DNA from: Alteribacillus sp. YIM 98480
Lineage (GTDB): Bacteria > Bacillota > Bacilli > Bacillales > Marinococcaceae
NCBI RefSeq assembly: GCF_009765375.1
Contig: NZ_VTOK01000005.1
Span: 62,001-126,000, forward strand
Direction: 5' to 3'
Length of the DNA stretch: 64,000 nucleotides
Each line of letters opens with the position of its first letter. Position 1 is the first letter of the stretch. The position numbers were made by a program, and so were the translations under genes. The notes under the pieces are model-generated. The model saw nothing but the letters and a program-made list of their open reading frames with translations, searched no databases and had not been told where the DNA came from. Positions 19,192 through 27,390 of the stretch are shown piece by piece.

Positions 19192-19398
19192 TTAAGAAGA
19201 CTGCTGCATGGCGGAAGGAGACGGCTTTTTCGGACCAGAATAGCTCTGTACCATCCGCTGCAAATCTTTGTGTGCTTCTCTTACTTTTATCGTTTGGTCC
19301 AGAATTTCCTGAAATCCTTCCAGGTCCTTGTCTGACGCATTTAATACCGACTTAGGGATGCCTTCTGCGATCTGTTTCAATGTGAGATCACGGTTCAC
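19192..19398 (-). CDS. Conserved-looking small hypothetical protein
   Basis: A 68-residue soluble protein with good coding character: predicted helices, IPKSVLNASDKDLEGF, EILDQTIKVREAHKDLQ, and a Pro/Ser-rich tail (YSGPKKPSPSAMQQSS). The start is uncertain among TTG at 19404 or 19401 and GTG at 19398; AAAGGTGG at 19408-19415 fits the last two best. I do not recognise a family. The opposite-strand frame overlapping it looks non-coding. Confidence 0.65.
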   Translation of the reverse strand: MNRDLTLKQIAEGIPKSVLNASDKDLEGFQEILDQTIKVREAHKDLQRMVQSYSGPKKPSPSAMQQSS

Positions 19399-19606
19399 CA
19401 ACAACGACCACCTTTCTTAAGTTTATAAAGTCTACTTAATACATTTGTGGCAAACCTCGTTTTTTCCTGCAAAATCAGCGATGAAATTATCTACAAATAT
19501 CTCCATGAAGGTATAAATTCTGATCAGTTAAGCAAAAAATTCGAAATATTTAGGCGAGAAGCTATAATGAAACTAAGTACATTTAATGGTAAAGGTGGCT
19601 AATACG

Positions 19607-20797
19607 TTGAATGGTTTGTTATGGACATTAGCTATTGCACAATTTCTCGCGATGCAAGTATGGTTTAATTTTTCTGCGGTGATGCCCATTGTAGAAGAAG
19701 AGTGGGGCTTATCCCCAACCCAGTCCGGAATCATTGTTTCATTTTTTCACATAGGCTATGTGGCGGCAGTATTTTTTTATAGTTTTTTAAGCGATAAATA
19801 CAATCCAAAGTATTCGTTTATGTACGGTGCATTATTAGCTGGAATATCAGGTATTTTATTTGTTTTTTTGGCTGACGGATTTATCTCTGCTCTGCTGCTG
19901 CGCTTATTGTCTGGAATTGGGATAGCAGGGATTTATGTGCCGGGCATGAAAATCGTTGCGCAAATGGCTCCCCCAGAAAAAAGAGGAGCAGCGATGGGTG
20001 TTTATGTAGGGTCGTTGGTGGTAGGCTCTGGTTTTTCACTACTTGTTTCGGGAATGCTCATTAACCTAACTGGCTGGCAGGGGGTTATTTTGATTACGTC
20101 TTGTTCTGCTCTTGTGGCATCTGGAATGCTTTTCTTTTCTAATATTCCAAATAACTTACATATAGAAGGCCAGCGATTAAATATGGCACTATTGAAACGA
20201 GTGCTGACGAAGAAAAATCTGCTCGTTAATGTTAGTTATACTGGGCACTGCTGGGAACTGTATGCCATGTGGGCCTGGATCGGGCCGTTTCTCGTTTATT
20301 ATTTTGCAAATAATGAGGTTGAAAATGCCGTAAGTTATGGTAATCTTACAGGATCACTCGTTATTATGGCAGGAGGATTTGCTACGTATCTTGGCGGTAA
20401 GATGTCTGACAGGTTCGGACGGCTGAACATTATCCAGTTATTTATTTTTGTCAGTATTGTTTGTTCCTTAGCTGTTGGCTGGTTCATTGAAATTCCAATC
20501 TGGATATTGCTTCCGGTTGTTTTTATTTATGGATTTACGATTATTGCTGATTCTCCAATTTATAATACTGCATTAACAGAAATTGCTGATCCTGATATTA
20601 TCGGCACTGCGCTTGGAATTCAATCGGTTATGGGGTTTAGTGCTACGATCTTTTCTCCTGTATTGTTTGGTCTTTTGCTGGACATTTATAATTGGGGAAC
20701 TGCTTTTACAACGATCGGACTGCTTACGTTTATCACACCTGTTTGTATATGGCTGTTAAGGCGTCAGTTAACGACAAAAGATATTAATGTAAATTAA
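19607..20797 (+). CDS. Major facilitator superfamily transporter
   Basis: A 396-residue MFS permease with 12 predicted helices. The loop between helices 2 and 3 carries the motif-A-like FLSDKYNPKYSF, and the equivalent loop between helices 8 and 9 reads GGKMSDRFGRLN, a good MFS motif A. The TTG at 19607 is chosen because AAAGGTGG lies 8 bp before it; the ATG at 19586 has no site. The substrate is not inferable. The family fold resembles cyanate/nitrate and multidrug exporters. Confidence 0.82.
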   Translation: MNGLLWTLAIAQFLAMQVWFNFSAVMPIVEEEWGLSPTQSGIIVSFFHIGYVAAVFFYSFLSDKYNPKYSFMYGALLAGISGILFVFLADGFISALLLRLLSGIGIAGIYVPGMKIVAQMAPPEKRGAAMGVYVGSLVVGSGFSLLVSGMLINLTGWQGVILITSCSALVASGMLFFSNIPNNLHIEGQRLNMALLKRVLTKKNLLVNVSYTGHCWELYAMWAWIGPFLVYYFANNEVENAVSYGNLTGSLVIMAGGFATYLGGKMSDRFGRLNIIQLFIFVSIVCSLAVGWFIEIPIWILLPVVFIYGFTIIADSPIYNTALTEIADPDIIGTALGIQSVMGFSATIFSPVLFGLLLDIYNWGTAFTTIGLLTFITPVCIWLLRRQLTTKDINVN

Positions 20798-20829
20798 GCT
20801 GTTAAACAGTTTTAAAGGTGGGGAGTCGT

Positions 20830-21324
20830 TTGAAAACCAGGGTTATGTTCTTTATTGCCTTTTTGATGATTATGGTATTGCTGGGGTGGTTTTATCGTCA
20901 CAATATTGCCCCAGACACCCATTACGTAGAAGTCCAATTTGCTACTATCACAGCTTATTTCATCACGATTTTGTTTGCTGTTACCCTTTTTATTTCTAAA
21001 AAGCAAAAGATGCTTTTTTATACATCGTATGTTATTATTTTTACCATTACAGCCGCAGGAATTAGCATGTGGGTTGTCCGTCCTTATGTTATTATAAATG
21101 ATGAAGTACCAAAAAGGATGGAAATATTAGATGCTTATTTAGAAGAAACTTACCCTGACAGGGATTGGGACATCCAAAAAAGTGAATCCACTTTTGACAG
21201 CCATTATTTGTTTTATGTTACGTTTGCAGAGGAAGCCGATTATTCTTATGCTTACCATATGTCAGATGATGTCATAAACGGCAAAGACGAAATACAGAGT
21301 ACGGGCGGACGTCCTAACAAATAA
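20830..21324 (+). CDS. Membrane protein of unknown function
   Basis: A 164-residue protein with three hydrophobic helices in the first half (about residues 5-20, 33-52 and 58-78). A soluble C-terminal domain follows, containing YPDRDWDIQKSEST. This C-terminal part resembles the small beta-strand domains of uncharacterised Bacillus membrane-anchored proteins. Start: a TTG at 20830 with AAAGGTGGGGAG upstream is preferred to the GTG at 20818, which lies inside that site. It follows the MFS gene by 32 bp and may be co-transcribed. Confidence 0.65.
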   Translation: MKTRVMFFIAFLMIMVLLGWFYRHNIAPDTHYVEVQFATITAYFITILFAVTLFISKKQKMLFYTSYVIIFTITAAGISMWVVRPYVIINDEVPKRMEILDAYLEETYPDRDWDIQKSESTFDSHYLFYVTFAEEADYSYAYHMSDDVINGKDEIQSTGGRPNK

Positions 21325-21411
21325 AATTTTTAAAATTTGGCTTGAAGTGTTATATTTTATAAATAGACTCATTTTAAAGTGTGATAAATCGAAAGGGGAC
21401 TTACGAAACCT

Positions 21412-21666
21412 ATGGAAGTACAAGCTCAATCTACACCGAACCCAAATGCTGTGAAATTTTCAGCAGACCAAGTCATTTTTGATGGCAGCACCTCTCTTAA
21501 AAAAGGCGATGAAACCGATCACCCTATTGCAAAAGCGCTGTTGCAAATTGAAGGCGTAGACAATATTTTTGGCTATAACGATTTTGTAACAGTAAACAAA
21601 ACAATGGATGTAGAGTGGGATGATTTAATGCCTAAAATCCAACAAGCATTCGACGATAATGAATAA
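21412..21666 (+). CDS. NifU/Nfu N-terminal domain protein
   Basis: An 84-residue stand-alone Nfu N-terminal domain. It opens EVQAQSTPNPNAVKF, the family hallmark, and ends in a helix after the NIFGYNDFVTVNK strand pair. These domains occur fused to Fe-S scaffold proteins or as free small proteins. This one lacks the CxxC scaffold domain, so direct cluster assembly is unlikely and an accessory role is inferred. AAAGGGGA is about 12 bp upstream of the ATG, slightly long. Confidence 0.85.
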   Translation: MEVQAQSTPNPNAVKFSADQVIFDGSTSLKKGDETDHPIAKALLQIEGVDNIFGYNDFVTVNKTMDVEWDDLMPKIQQAFDDNE

Positions 21667-21688
21667 AGAAAAATAAAACACTCTTTAG

Positions 21689-21725
21689 AAAATGCTCGCC
21701 TTCAGTTTGAAAGGGAGCATTTTTT
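21689..21725 (+). terminator. Terminator of the Nfu-N gene
   Basis: AAAATGCTC pairs with GGGAGCATTTT around a loop of about 13 bases, ending in TTTTT. Confidence 0.8.
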
Positions 21726-21801
21726 ACGTTAAAAAGTTCAATTTTGTTAATGAATCTGGCATAAATGTTAATATTTCCTAAAAGAAGAAAAGTGGTGTGC
21801 T

Positions 21802-22028
21802 ATGAAAAAAGGGACTATTTATAAAAGCAAGCACGGAAAGAGAAGGCTGTTAGATTATTATAAAACTTAGACGTTTTTTTTCCTGGCAAATACGTGGTAG
21901 ACACTGCAATAAAAATTATTCCTAATCTCGTTATTTGTCATTCCTTTGAAATGGGTCATTTTCCATCAGAACAGGTACGAACGCAAATAAACACTGAGAT
22001 AAAGAAATTTTTAGAACAACACTATTAA
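21802..22028 (+). pseudogene. Alpha/beta-hydrolase remnant with internal deletion and frameshift
   Basis: A start with MKKGTIYKSKHGKRRLLDYY in one frame stops early at a TAG. A second frame then gives a hydrolase C-terminus: IKIIPNLVICHSFEMGHFPS with the catalytic-type His in GHFPSEQ, ending in a helix before TAA at 22026. The nucleophile region is missing, so most of the gene has been lost. The two pieces fit the N-terminal tag and C-terminus of small esterase-like hydrolases. Confidence 0.65.
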
Positions 22029-22109
22029 TCTTTCTCGCATAAAGGAGGCCCTTTTGACATAGTTACTTCATAAAAGACATTACTAATAAAGGAAAAAGGG
22101 CGGAATACT

Positions 22110-23081
22110 TTGAAAAATGTTCTTTTATTTGCAGACCCCGGCGTAGACGATGCTTTTGCGATTATCTATAGTGTGCTCCATCCAGATATCAATGTAGTCG
22201 GCATTGTAGCAGGTTATGGAAATGTTGAAGTAGAAATTGCGACGAGAAACATTGCAACGATATTGAATTTGTTAGAAGTGGATATACCGATATATGGAGG
22301 AGCTAACCAGCCAGTGTCGGATGTGTATGTGGAGTTTTATCCAGAAATACATGGCGTGGAAGGGTTAGGGGATTTTGAGCCAGAAGGATTAGGATACCAG
22401 TTAACCAATTTTACAGACTTATATGAGGTTTTTGATAAATATGAAGATATATCGGTTGTAGGAATCGGCCGAAATACAGGATTAATGATCAGCTATATGC
22501 TCGGAAAACAGAAGATGGAGCAGGCAAAGAATTATTTTATAATGGGAGGCGCTTTTTTAACACCAGGCAATATTACACCGGCCGCTGAAGCTAATTTTTA
22601 TGGAGATCCGGTTGCAGCTAAATTTGTGTTTGAAAATTTAAAAACCCGGGTTTTTCCTTTAAATGTAACAAACAGCGCTTATGTCACCCCGGAAATGATA
22701 GATTATATTATTACGTATTCGCCTCTAGAAAAGCTTAAGCAGCCACTGCAATTAATGTACAATTTTTACTACGAAGCCTATCAAGAATTCATTCCAGGGT
22801 TAAACGGAGCTTTGTTTCATGACTTACTACCGTTTATGTATATAACCAATCCGGAGATGTTTTCTTTTGTGGAACGAGAAATTTATATCGAAACCAGTTC
22901 TGGACCGGGACGGGGAGCAAGTATCGCTGATTTTCGTCCGAGATATGAGCCAAGTCCAGCAGCAGGCGGGGAGGAAGAAGAAATAAAACATAAGATCGCA
23001 TTACAGATGGATTATAACAAATTTTTCCGATTATTTTTGGAAACGTTTATTCAAAATCTCCCACCTGAAGCAGGTGAATAA
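22110..23081 (+). CDS. Inosine/uridine-preferring nucleoside hydrolase
   Basis: A 323-residue N-ribohydrolase of the IunH family, which splits nucleosides into base and ribose in salvage or catabolism. The calcium-binding, family-defining motif is FADPGVDDAFA at residues 7-17, followed by VAGYGNVEVEIATRN and the later FIMGGAF and EANFYGDPVAA blocks. The TTG start at 22110 has AAAAAGGGCGG upstream. No nucleoside transporter adjoins it. Base specificity cannot be read from the sequence. Confidence 0.85.
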   Translation: MKNVLLFADPGVDDAFAIIYSVLHPDINVVGIVAGYGNVEVEIATRNIATILNLLEVDIPIYGGANQPVSDVYVEFYPEIHGVEGLGDFEPEGLGYQLTNFTDLYEVFDKYEDISVVGIGRNTGLMISYMLGKQKMEQAKNYFIMGGAFLTPGNITPAAEANFYGDPVAAKFVFENLKTRVFPLNVTNSAYVTPEMIDYIITYSPLEKLKQPLQLMYNFYYEAYQEFIPGLNGALFHDLLPFMYITNPEMFSFVEREIYIETSSGPGRGASIADFRPRYEPSPAAGGEEEEIKHKIALQMDYNKFFRLFLETFIQNLPPEAGE

Positions 23082-23393
23082 ATGAGGGAGCGGCAGGGAT
23101 AGAAGGAAGTTGTGAAAAGGATCGGGCCTGAAGCCGCTCTTCCTATCGACAGACCCAGAGGCGGGTAACGATCTTTCTGTGATAGATAAAAGAGTAAAAA
23201 ACAAGTTCTTCCTCTCTCCTTATTACTTTTCCTTAACTTGTTAAGCAGCGGGCTGAATGTTCTGGCTTTACATTACTTTTCCGTGTCCAATAGACCCATT
23301 ATTGTTTATATTAGCACTGATTTCCAGTATCATAAAATGGAACTCGACCATAAACGAAATCATAGATATATAAGAAGCAAAAAGGAGATTAAT
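23082..23393 (+). other. Intergenic region without a gene
   Basis: About 310 bases with no credible frame. A large imperfect hairpin can form around GAGCGGC near 23088 and GCCGCTC near 23132, flanked by GGAAG/CTTCC. It may be the terminator region of the nucleoside hydrolase gene. Nothing else was recognised. Confidence 0.4.
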
Positions 23394-23870
23394 ATGTTCG
23401 GCAAAAAATATTTACCTATGTTTATCTGCCTGGCATTCATTCTTTTAGCCGCCGTTGTGATATTTCCATTAAAAGAAACAACAGTAGAGGATAATTATTA
23501 TTTAACATTGATGGGAGACAGTTCGACTTGGAAAATAAACAATTATCAGCTGGAAATTACGCCGGAACATTTAATTGCTGGGGATGGAGAACTACATATG
23601 AAAGATACCGATGAGTTTCAATCGGAATTTTTTTCGATCGATGTTCATGCGGTCATTAATAATGAAGATAGAAAAATTCAAGGGAAGTCTGTTTCTGGAC
23701 ATGTAAATATGGCAGACATGACGACTGGAAAAGTGGAAGGCGGAACCTATTATAATGATAAAGGCGAACCTATCACGCTAGAGGATATCAACGAAATATA
23801 CGCTATGGTGGAATGGTATGATCCATTAAAAGAAAAACAGATGAGTGAAAAAATAGTTTTATATGGATAA
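23394..23870 (+). CDS. Membrane-anchored hypothetical protein
   Basis: A 158-residue protein with a single N-terminal transmembrane helix (about residues 7-25, MFICLAFILLAAVVIF) and an extracellular beta-rich domain. That domain contains LTLMGDSSTWKINNYQLEIT and an acidic C-terminal half. The ATG at 23394 follows AAAAGGAG and replaces a longer frame that begins at 23238 without a site. No family is recognised. It lies 59 bp before the DUF3221 gene, and the two may form an envelope-protein pair. Confidence 0.7.
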   Translation: MFGKKYLPMFICLAFILLAAVVIFPLKETTVEDNYYLTLMGDSSTWKINNYQLEITPEHLIAGDGELHMKDTDEFQSEFFSIDVHAVINNEDRKIQGKSVSGHVNMADMTTGKVEGGTYYNDKGEPITLEDINEIYAMVEWYDPLKEKQMSEKIVLYG

Positions 23871-23929
23871 GAAACGTTTAGTGTTTTGCAGTCGTTACAC
23901 AGGAAACTGTTACATACGGAGGAAACGAC

Positions 23930-24412
23930 ATGATGAGAAACGTACTATTTTTTATTTTATTGCTCACAAGTATGGTAATAACTAAAACAGGTTCCGTACC
24001 AGGAATGACGGGATATGTAGTCGACAAAAGAGGGGATGAAGTTCTTGTAGTGGCGTCAGAACCGAAGGATTACAGTGATACCGGCGGACAAGAGGAATTT
24101 TATAGTGCGATCTGGTTTTCCAATGCAGCAGATAACGCAGATATAGGGCATAAGGTAGAAGTGTGGTATGAAGTAGTGGCTGAATCGTATCCCGGTCAAG
24201 CAAAGGCGGATCATATGGAAGTTCTCCCAAGTGAAAAGCCAGAAGGGGCGCATCTCACAGAGCAAGAAGCGGTAAAGCAAGCTCTTGATGAAAAAGATAT
24301 ACAAGGGCTTCCGGCCTTAACCAACATAGACTATCAACCGGATCGTAATCAATGGATGATAGAAATAACGACACATGAAAAGACGCATACGATAACAGTT
24401 GGTGATAGATAA
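23930..24412 (+). CDS. DUF3221 (YobA-like) secreted protein
   Basis: A 160-residue protein with an N-terminal signal helix. Its DUF3221 domain is recognisable from GYVVDKRGDEVLVVAS, then FYSAIWFSNAADNADIGHKVEVW and AESYPGQAKA. A C-terminal extension contains a YpmB/PepSY-like stretch (LTEQEAVKQALDEKDIQG). The domain is a small OB-like fold of unknown function common in Bacillus lipoproteins. ACGGAGGAAAC precedes the ATG at 23930; a second ATG at 23933 is equally possible. Confidence 0.78.
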   Translation: MMRNVLFFILLLTSMVITKTGSVPGMTGYVVDKRGDEVLVVASEPKDYSDTGGQEEFYSAIWFSNAADNADIGHKVEVWYEVVAESYPGQAKADHMEVLPSEKPEGAHLTEQEAVKQALDEKDIQGLPALTNIDYQPDRNQWMIEITTHEKTHTITVGDR

Positions 24413-24448
24413 AAAATCGCTAAAGAGCGTTACGTATGGAGGTATAAC

Positions 24449-24584
24449 TTGAAAGTTATAGAAAAAGTAATAACCACGTTTAAGTGCTTTTCTATTTGTT
24501 TTGGGATTCGCTACCATAAATGAAAAAGGAGATATGGAGAAAAAGATAAGTGAACGTGAACGTTATCCTCCCGCTTCCTTATAA
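24449..24584 (+). pseudogene. Possible frameshifted remnant of a small exported protein
   Basis: After GGAGG, a TTG start gives MKVIEKVITTF and then runs out of frame. A neighbouring frame continues GFATINEKGDMEKKISERER and stops at 24582. A single indel in the T-rich stretch near 24495 would join a signal-like N-terminus to this hydrophilic tail. The rest of the 445-base gap before 24885 shows no other gene. Confidence 0.35.
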
Positions 24585-24884
24585 AATGAATCCATTATGT
24601 ATGCTAATAGTTTTTTCATTACAAGTAACCGTCAACAATACGAATCATACCTCCCGTAGATCGATATAAACTCCGGTGCTCCCTCGTTTCACACATTTTT
24701 CAGCTGAACCTAATTACTGATAGACAAAAAAAAGTGAAAACGTTCAATATATAAGTACAGGGAGTATTTTATGAATTTTTGTTAAATGATTCCCAACCCG
24801 CTAGGAAAAAAATAATTATAATTTTTAATTAATATAGGTAATAAGAATAATAAGGAGTTGGCGGCTATTAAAACGGATAATGGA

Positions 24885-25706
24885 ATGAATAATAAATGTC
24901 TATTAAAAAGAATTAGTTATGGAACTAATAACAATCAATTTGGAGATTTAAGGATCCCCGTAGCGGGGGAAGGACCTTTTCCATTAGCAGTGATTATTCA
25001 TGGCGGTTTTTGGAAAAAGCAATTTGGACTAGAGCAAATGAATGATTTTGCTGAAAAATATGCTTCTCATGGTATAGCGACATGGAATATAGAATATAGG
25101 CGGGTAGGACAGGATGGCGGAGGGTGGCCAGGAACATTTTTAGATAGTGCAAGGTCAATTGAATCGCTAAAAATAATTGCAGAAGACCATCCTGTAGATT
25201 TAAAACGAGTTATCATTATCGGTCACTCGGCTGGAGGGCATTTAGCATTATGGCTTGCTGCTAGGAATAAATTATTATCAAATAGCATATTAAGACAACA
25301 GGATAGGATGCTAGAACCTAAAGGTGTTATTAGTCTTGCAGGTGTGAGTGACTTGATCCTAATGTATGAGATACACCAATGGAAAGAAAAACTGTTTGGA
25401 GTTATTGAAAATCCTACGAGAGATTTAATAGGGGGGAAGCCGAACGAATATGCTCAACGCTACGCTGAGGGTTCCCCTAAAGAACTTTTGCCTATAGGGA
25501 TTCCTTTAGTTTTATTTCATGGAGCCTTGGATGTTAATGTACCGATCGGTTTAAGCGTTAATTTTAAAAAAATAGCGGAGAGTGCTGGAGATAATGTGGT
25601 GTTGAAAACGTTCCCTAATATAGAACATTTTGAACTGATAGATCCAATGTCAGAAGTATGGTCTATTATATGGGACCATACGGTTAGCTTGTTAAATAAC
25701 ACATAA
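24885..25706 (+). CDS. Alpha/beta hydrolase, arylformamidase/amidase-like (AqdA-type candidate)
   Basis: A 273-residue hydrolase of the esterase/arylformamidase branch. The oxyanion-hole motif HGGFW lies at residues 39-43. The nucleophile elbow GHSAGG has Ser115. The likely acid lies in LFHGALDVNVPI, and the His is in NIEHFELIDP. Such enzymes cleave N-acyl-arylamines or esters. The Hod-like dioxygenase at 27391 and the flavin monooxygenase at 29496 make an N-acylanthranilate amidase role attractive (the AqdA/Amq step), but this is inference. The start is uncertain: AAGGAG lies immediately before a TTG at 24858, too close to serve it, so ATG 24885 is given. A terminator follows. Confidence 0.72.
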   Translation: MNNKCLLKRISYGTNNNQFGDLRIPVAGEGPFPLAVIIHGGFWKKQFGLEQMNDFAEKYASHGIATWNIEYRRVGQDGGGWPGTFLDSARSIESLKIIAEDHPVDLKRVIIIGHSAGGHLALWLAARNKLLSNSILRQQDRMLEPKGVISLAGVSDLILMYEIHQWKEKLFGVIENPTRDLIGGKPNEYAQRYAEGSPKELLPIGIPLVLFHGALDVNVPIGLSVNFKKIAESAGDNVVLKTFPNIEHFELIDPMSEVWSIIWDHTVSLLNNT

Positions 25707-25714
25707 TAATTATA

Positions 25715-25751
25715 AAAAGGAAGTTCCGCATCAGCGGGACTTCCTTTTTTG
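25715..25751 (+). terminator. Terminator after the AqdA-like hydrolase
   Basis: AAGGAAGTtCCGC pairs with GCGGgACTTCCTT around ATCA and is followed by TTTTTT. It serves the plus strand and, because of the A tract, probably also the convergent Crp/Fnr gene. Confidence 0.9.
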
Positions 25752-25758
25752 TACACAG

Positions 25759-26436
25759 TCAACTGGAGTTGGTAATATCCTGTACAGAGAGGAGATAATC
25801 TATATTGACGTTTAGCTCTGTGTTTGTTTCTCCAAGCTCTCTTAAACGTTCTGCATCTTCAATAATTAATTCATTATTTATGATACTGATAATACCTTCT
25901 TTTTTCCAGTTGTTTAATATTTTGTTCACACTCTTACGCGAAATACCTAGGTACTTAGCGAACTTGGTTTGGTTAAATGGGATCAACCTACCAACTTCTC
26001 TGTCTAACTTTATCGTAAAATGTGCTATTTTTTGTTCAGCAGTGCATCCCATAAAGGCAATAATTTCGGCCATTGTTCGAAGCTTGAAAATTAGAGAATG
26101 GGTGAATATGAGCTTGGCTGATGGGAACTTTCTACACAATTCGTCAAACTTGGTGTTGGAAAAATAATAGACAGTGGAGGGCTTTAAAGTGATTGCGGAA
26201 GCTAAATAAGGTTGATTATATATCCCCGGTTCACCAAAAAGCATTCCTTCTGTTATATAATTTATTGTGTGTTCAATACCTTCAGGTGAAATAATAGAAT
26301 TGCTAATTAATCCTTTGTCTAGATAATAAAAACCCTTTCCCTTTTCTTGCTGACGATAAATAAAGTCACCTTTATTAATATTCATCTTGTTTCCGTAACT
26401 TAAATACGGCTCCCAAGTGAAGCGTAGTTGCTTCAT
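25759..26436 (-). CDS. Crp/Fnr family transcriptional regulator (second of tandem pair)
   Basis: A 225-residue protein. The N-terminal cyclic-nucleotide-binding-type beta roll spans about residues 20-115 (GDFIYRQQEKGKGFYYLDKG). A C-terminal winged helix contains FNQTKFAKYLGISRKSVNKI as the recognition region. It has no cysteine cluster for an Fe-S centre, so it is not an oxygen-sensing FNR. The start lies 6 bp after the stop codon of the upstream paralogue, with GAGGAGTG as ribosome binding site, so the two are one transcript. Its effector is unknown. Its position between the AqdA-like and AqdC-like genes suggests it controls them. Confidence 0.85.
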   Translation of the reverse strand: MKQLRFTWEPYLSYGNKMNINKGDFIYRQQEKGKGFYYLDKGLISNSIISPEGIEHTINYITEGMLFGEPGIYNQPYLASAITLKPSTVYYFSNTKFDELCRKFPSAKLIFTHSLIFKLRTMAEIIAFMGCTAEQKIAHFTIKLDREVGRLIPFNQTKFAKYLGISRKSVNKILNNWKKEGIISIINNELIIEDAERLRELGETNTELNVNIDYLLSVQDITNSS

Positions 26437-26442
26437 ATAATA

Positions 26443-27090
26443 TCACTCCTCAGCAAACAGACCATCAGCGTAGAATTGCAGAGCTGATGGATTTCTAATG
26501 ACTATTGATCTTCCCAGCGTTTCAATATAACTGTTTTCTTCCCATTCTTTCATAATCTTATAAATTGTTATTCTAGTAACCCCGGTACATTTTGCAAGCT
26601 CATTACGTGTTAAACGTATATCAAATTGGTTGAATTCATGATAAATATTTAATAATAATTTTGCTATCTTTTGTTCAGAAGGTAGCTTGCTTAAACAGAT
26701 CTTTTCAGTAAGAATGTTTAATTCATTAATAACTACTTTTAGGAATAATCGGCTAAGCTCAGGATGAGCGAGTAGTAACTCTTTAACTGTATCGTAATTA
26801 AATAAATAGAGAACTGAATCATTAATTGTTTGGGAAGTAGTATAGTGAACAAGCTGATCCATGGTCTGAACACCTAAAAATTGACCTGGAAGTGAGATTT
26901 TTAATAGTAAGTCATCCCCGTTAGCTGTTTTAGTCGTAACTTTCACTAATCCTTTTTCAACATAATAAATACTATCACCGACTTCGCCTTGCTGGTAAAT
27001 TACTGTATTTTTTTTAATAAACGTTCTTTTGCCGTATGTTACAAATTCTTTCTCATTTAATTTACCTGAATTAGAAACAAGTACTGTCAT
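26443..27090 (-). CDS. Crp/Fnr family transcriptional regulator (first of tandem pair)
   Basis: A 215-residue Crp/Fnr protein. The cNMP-like domain contains KKNTVIYQQGEVGDSIYYVE, and the C-terminal helix-turn-helix contains RNELAKCTGVTRITIYKIMK. It is homologous to the neighbour at 25759 but clearly diverged in both domains. Divergent transcription from the dioxygenase gene at 27391 places a shared 300-bp control region between them. That region includes a perfect GATTAAT-N6-ATTAATC palindrome of the size that Crp-type dimers bind. GGAGAGGG-type sequence precedes the ATG at 27090. Confidence 0.87.
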   Translation of the reverse strand: MTVLVSNSGKLNEKEFVTYGKRTFIKKNTVIYQQGEVGDSIYYVEKGLVKVTTKTANGDDLLLKISLPGQFLGVQTMDQLVHYTTSQTINDSVLYLFNYDTVKELLLAHPELSRLFLKVVINELNILTEKICLSKLPSEQKIAKLLLNIYHEFNQFDIRLTRNELAKCTGVTRITIYKIMKEWEENSYIETLGRSIVIRNPSALQFYADGLFAEE

Positions 27091-27266
27091 ATAACCCTCT
27101 CCTTCTTATGAACCAAAATTAGTATTTATAGGGACAGAAAAGAAGGGTCGACATATTGAAAGAAAAAGCCCCCTTTTCCATTATACTTTACTTTACATTT
27201 AGAATTTTGAGAATTTTTTTATTTAAAGTTAAATAGGTTACACCTTCCATTGGTTTTTTTTAATAA

Positions 27267-27286
27267 GATTAATATACAAATTAATC
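27267..27286. promoter_or_regulatory. Candidate Crp/Fnr operator in the divergent control region
   Basis: A perfect 7-bp inverted repeat, GATTAAT and ATTAATC, is separated by 6 bp. The half-site spacing equals that of classical Crp boxes. It lies 105 bp upstream of the dioxygenase gene and 177 bp upstream of the regulator pair. A single GATTAAT half-site recurs just upstream of the EamA gene near 28345. Confidence 0.5.
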
Positions 27287-27390
27287 CTAGTCAATTACGT
27301 CTAGTCAACATAACACATAGGTGGTGATATATTAATAACGATAGAGACTAAAAATATAAACGAATAGCGGAAAACAAAAAAGAAAAGGGG

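Noticed and set aside
19134-19355. Plus-strand frame opposite the small protein at 19192-19398
   Set aside because: The minus-strand frame has the better coding character and ribosome site.
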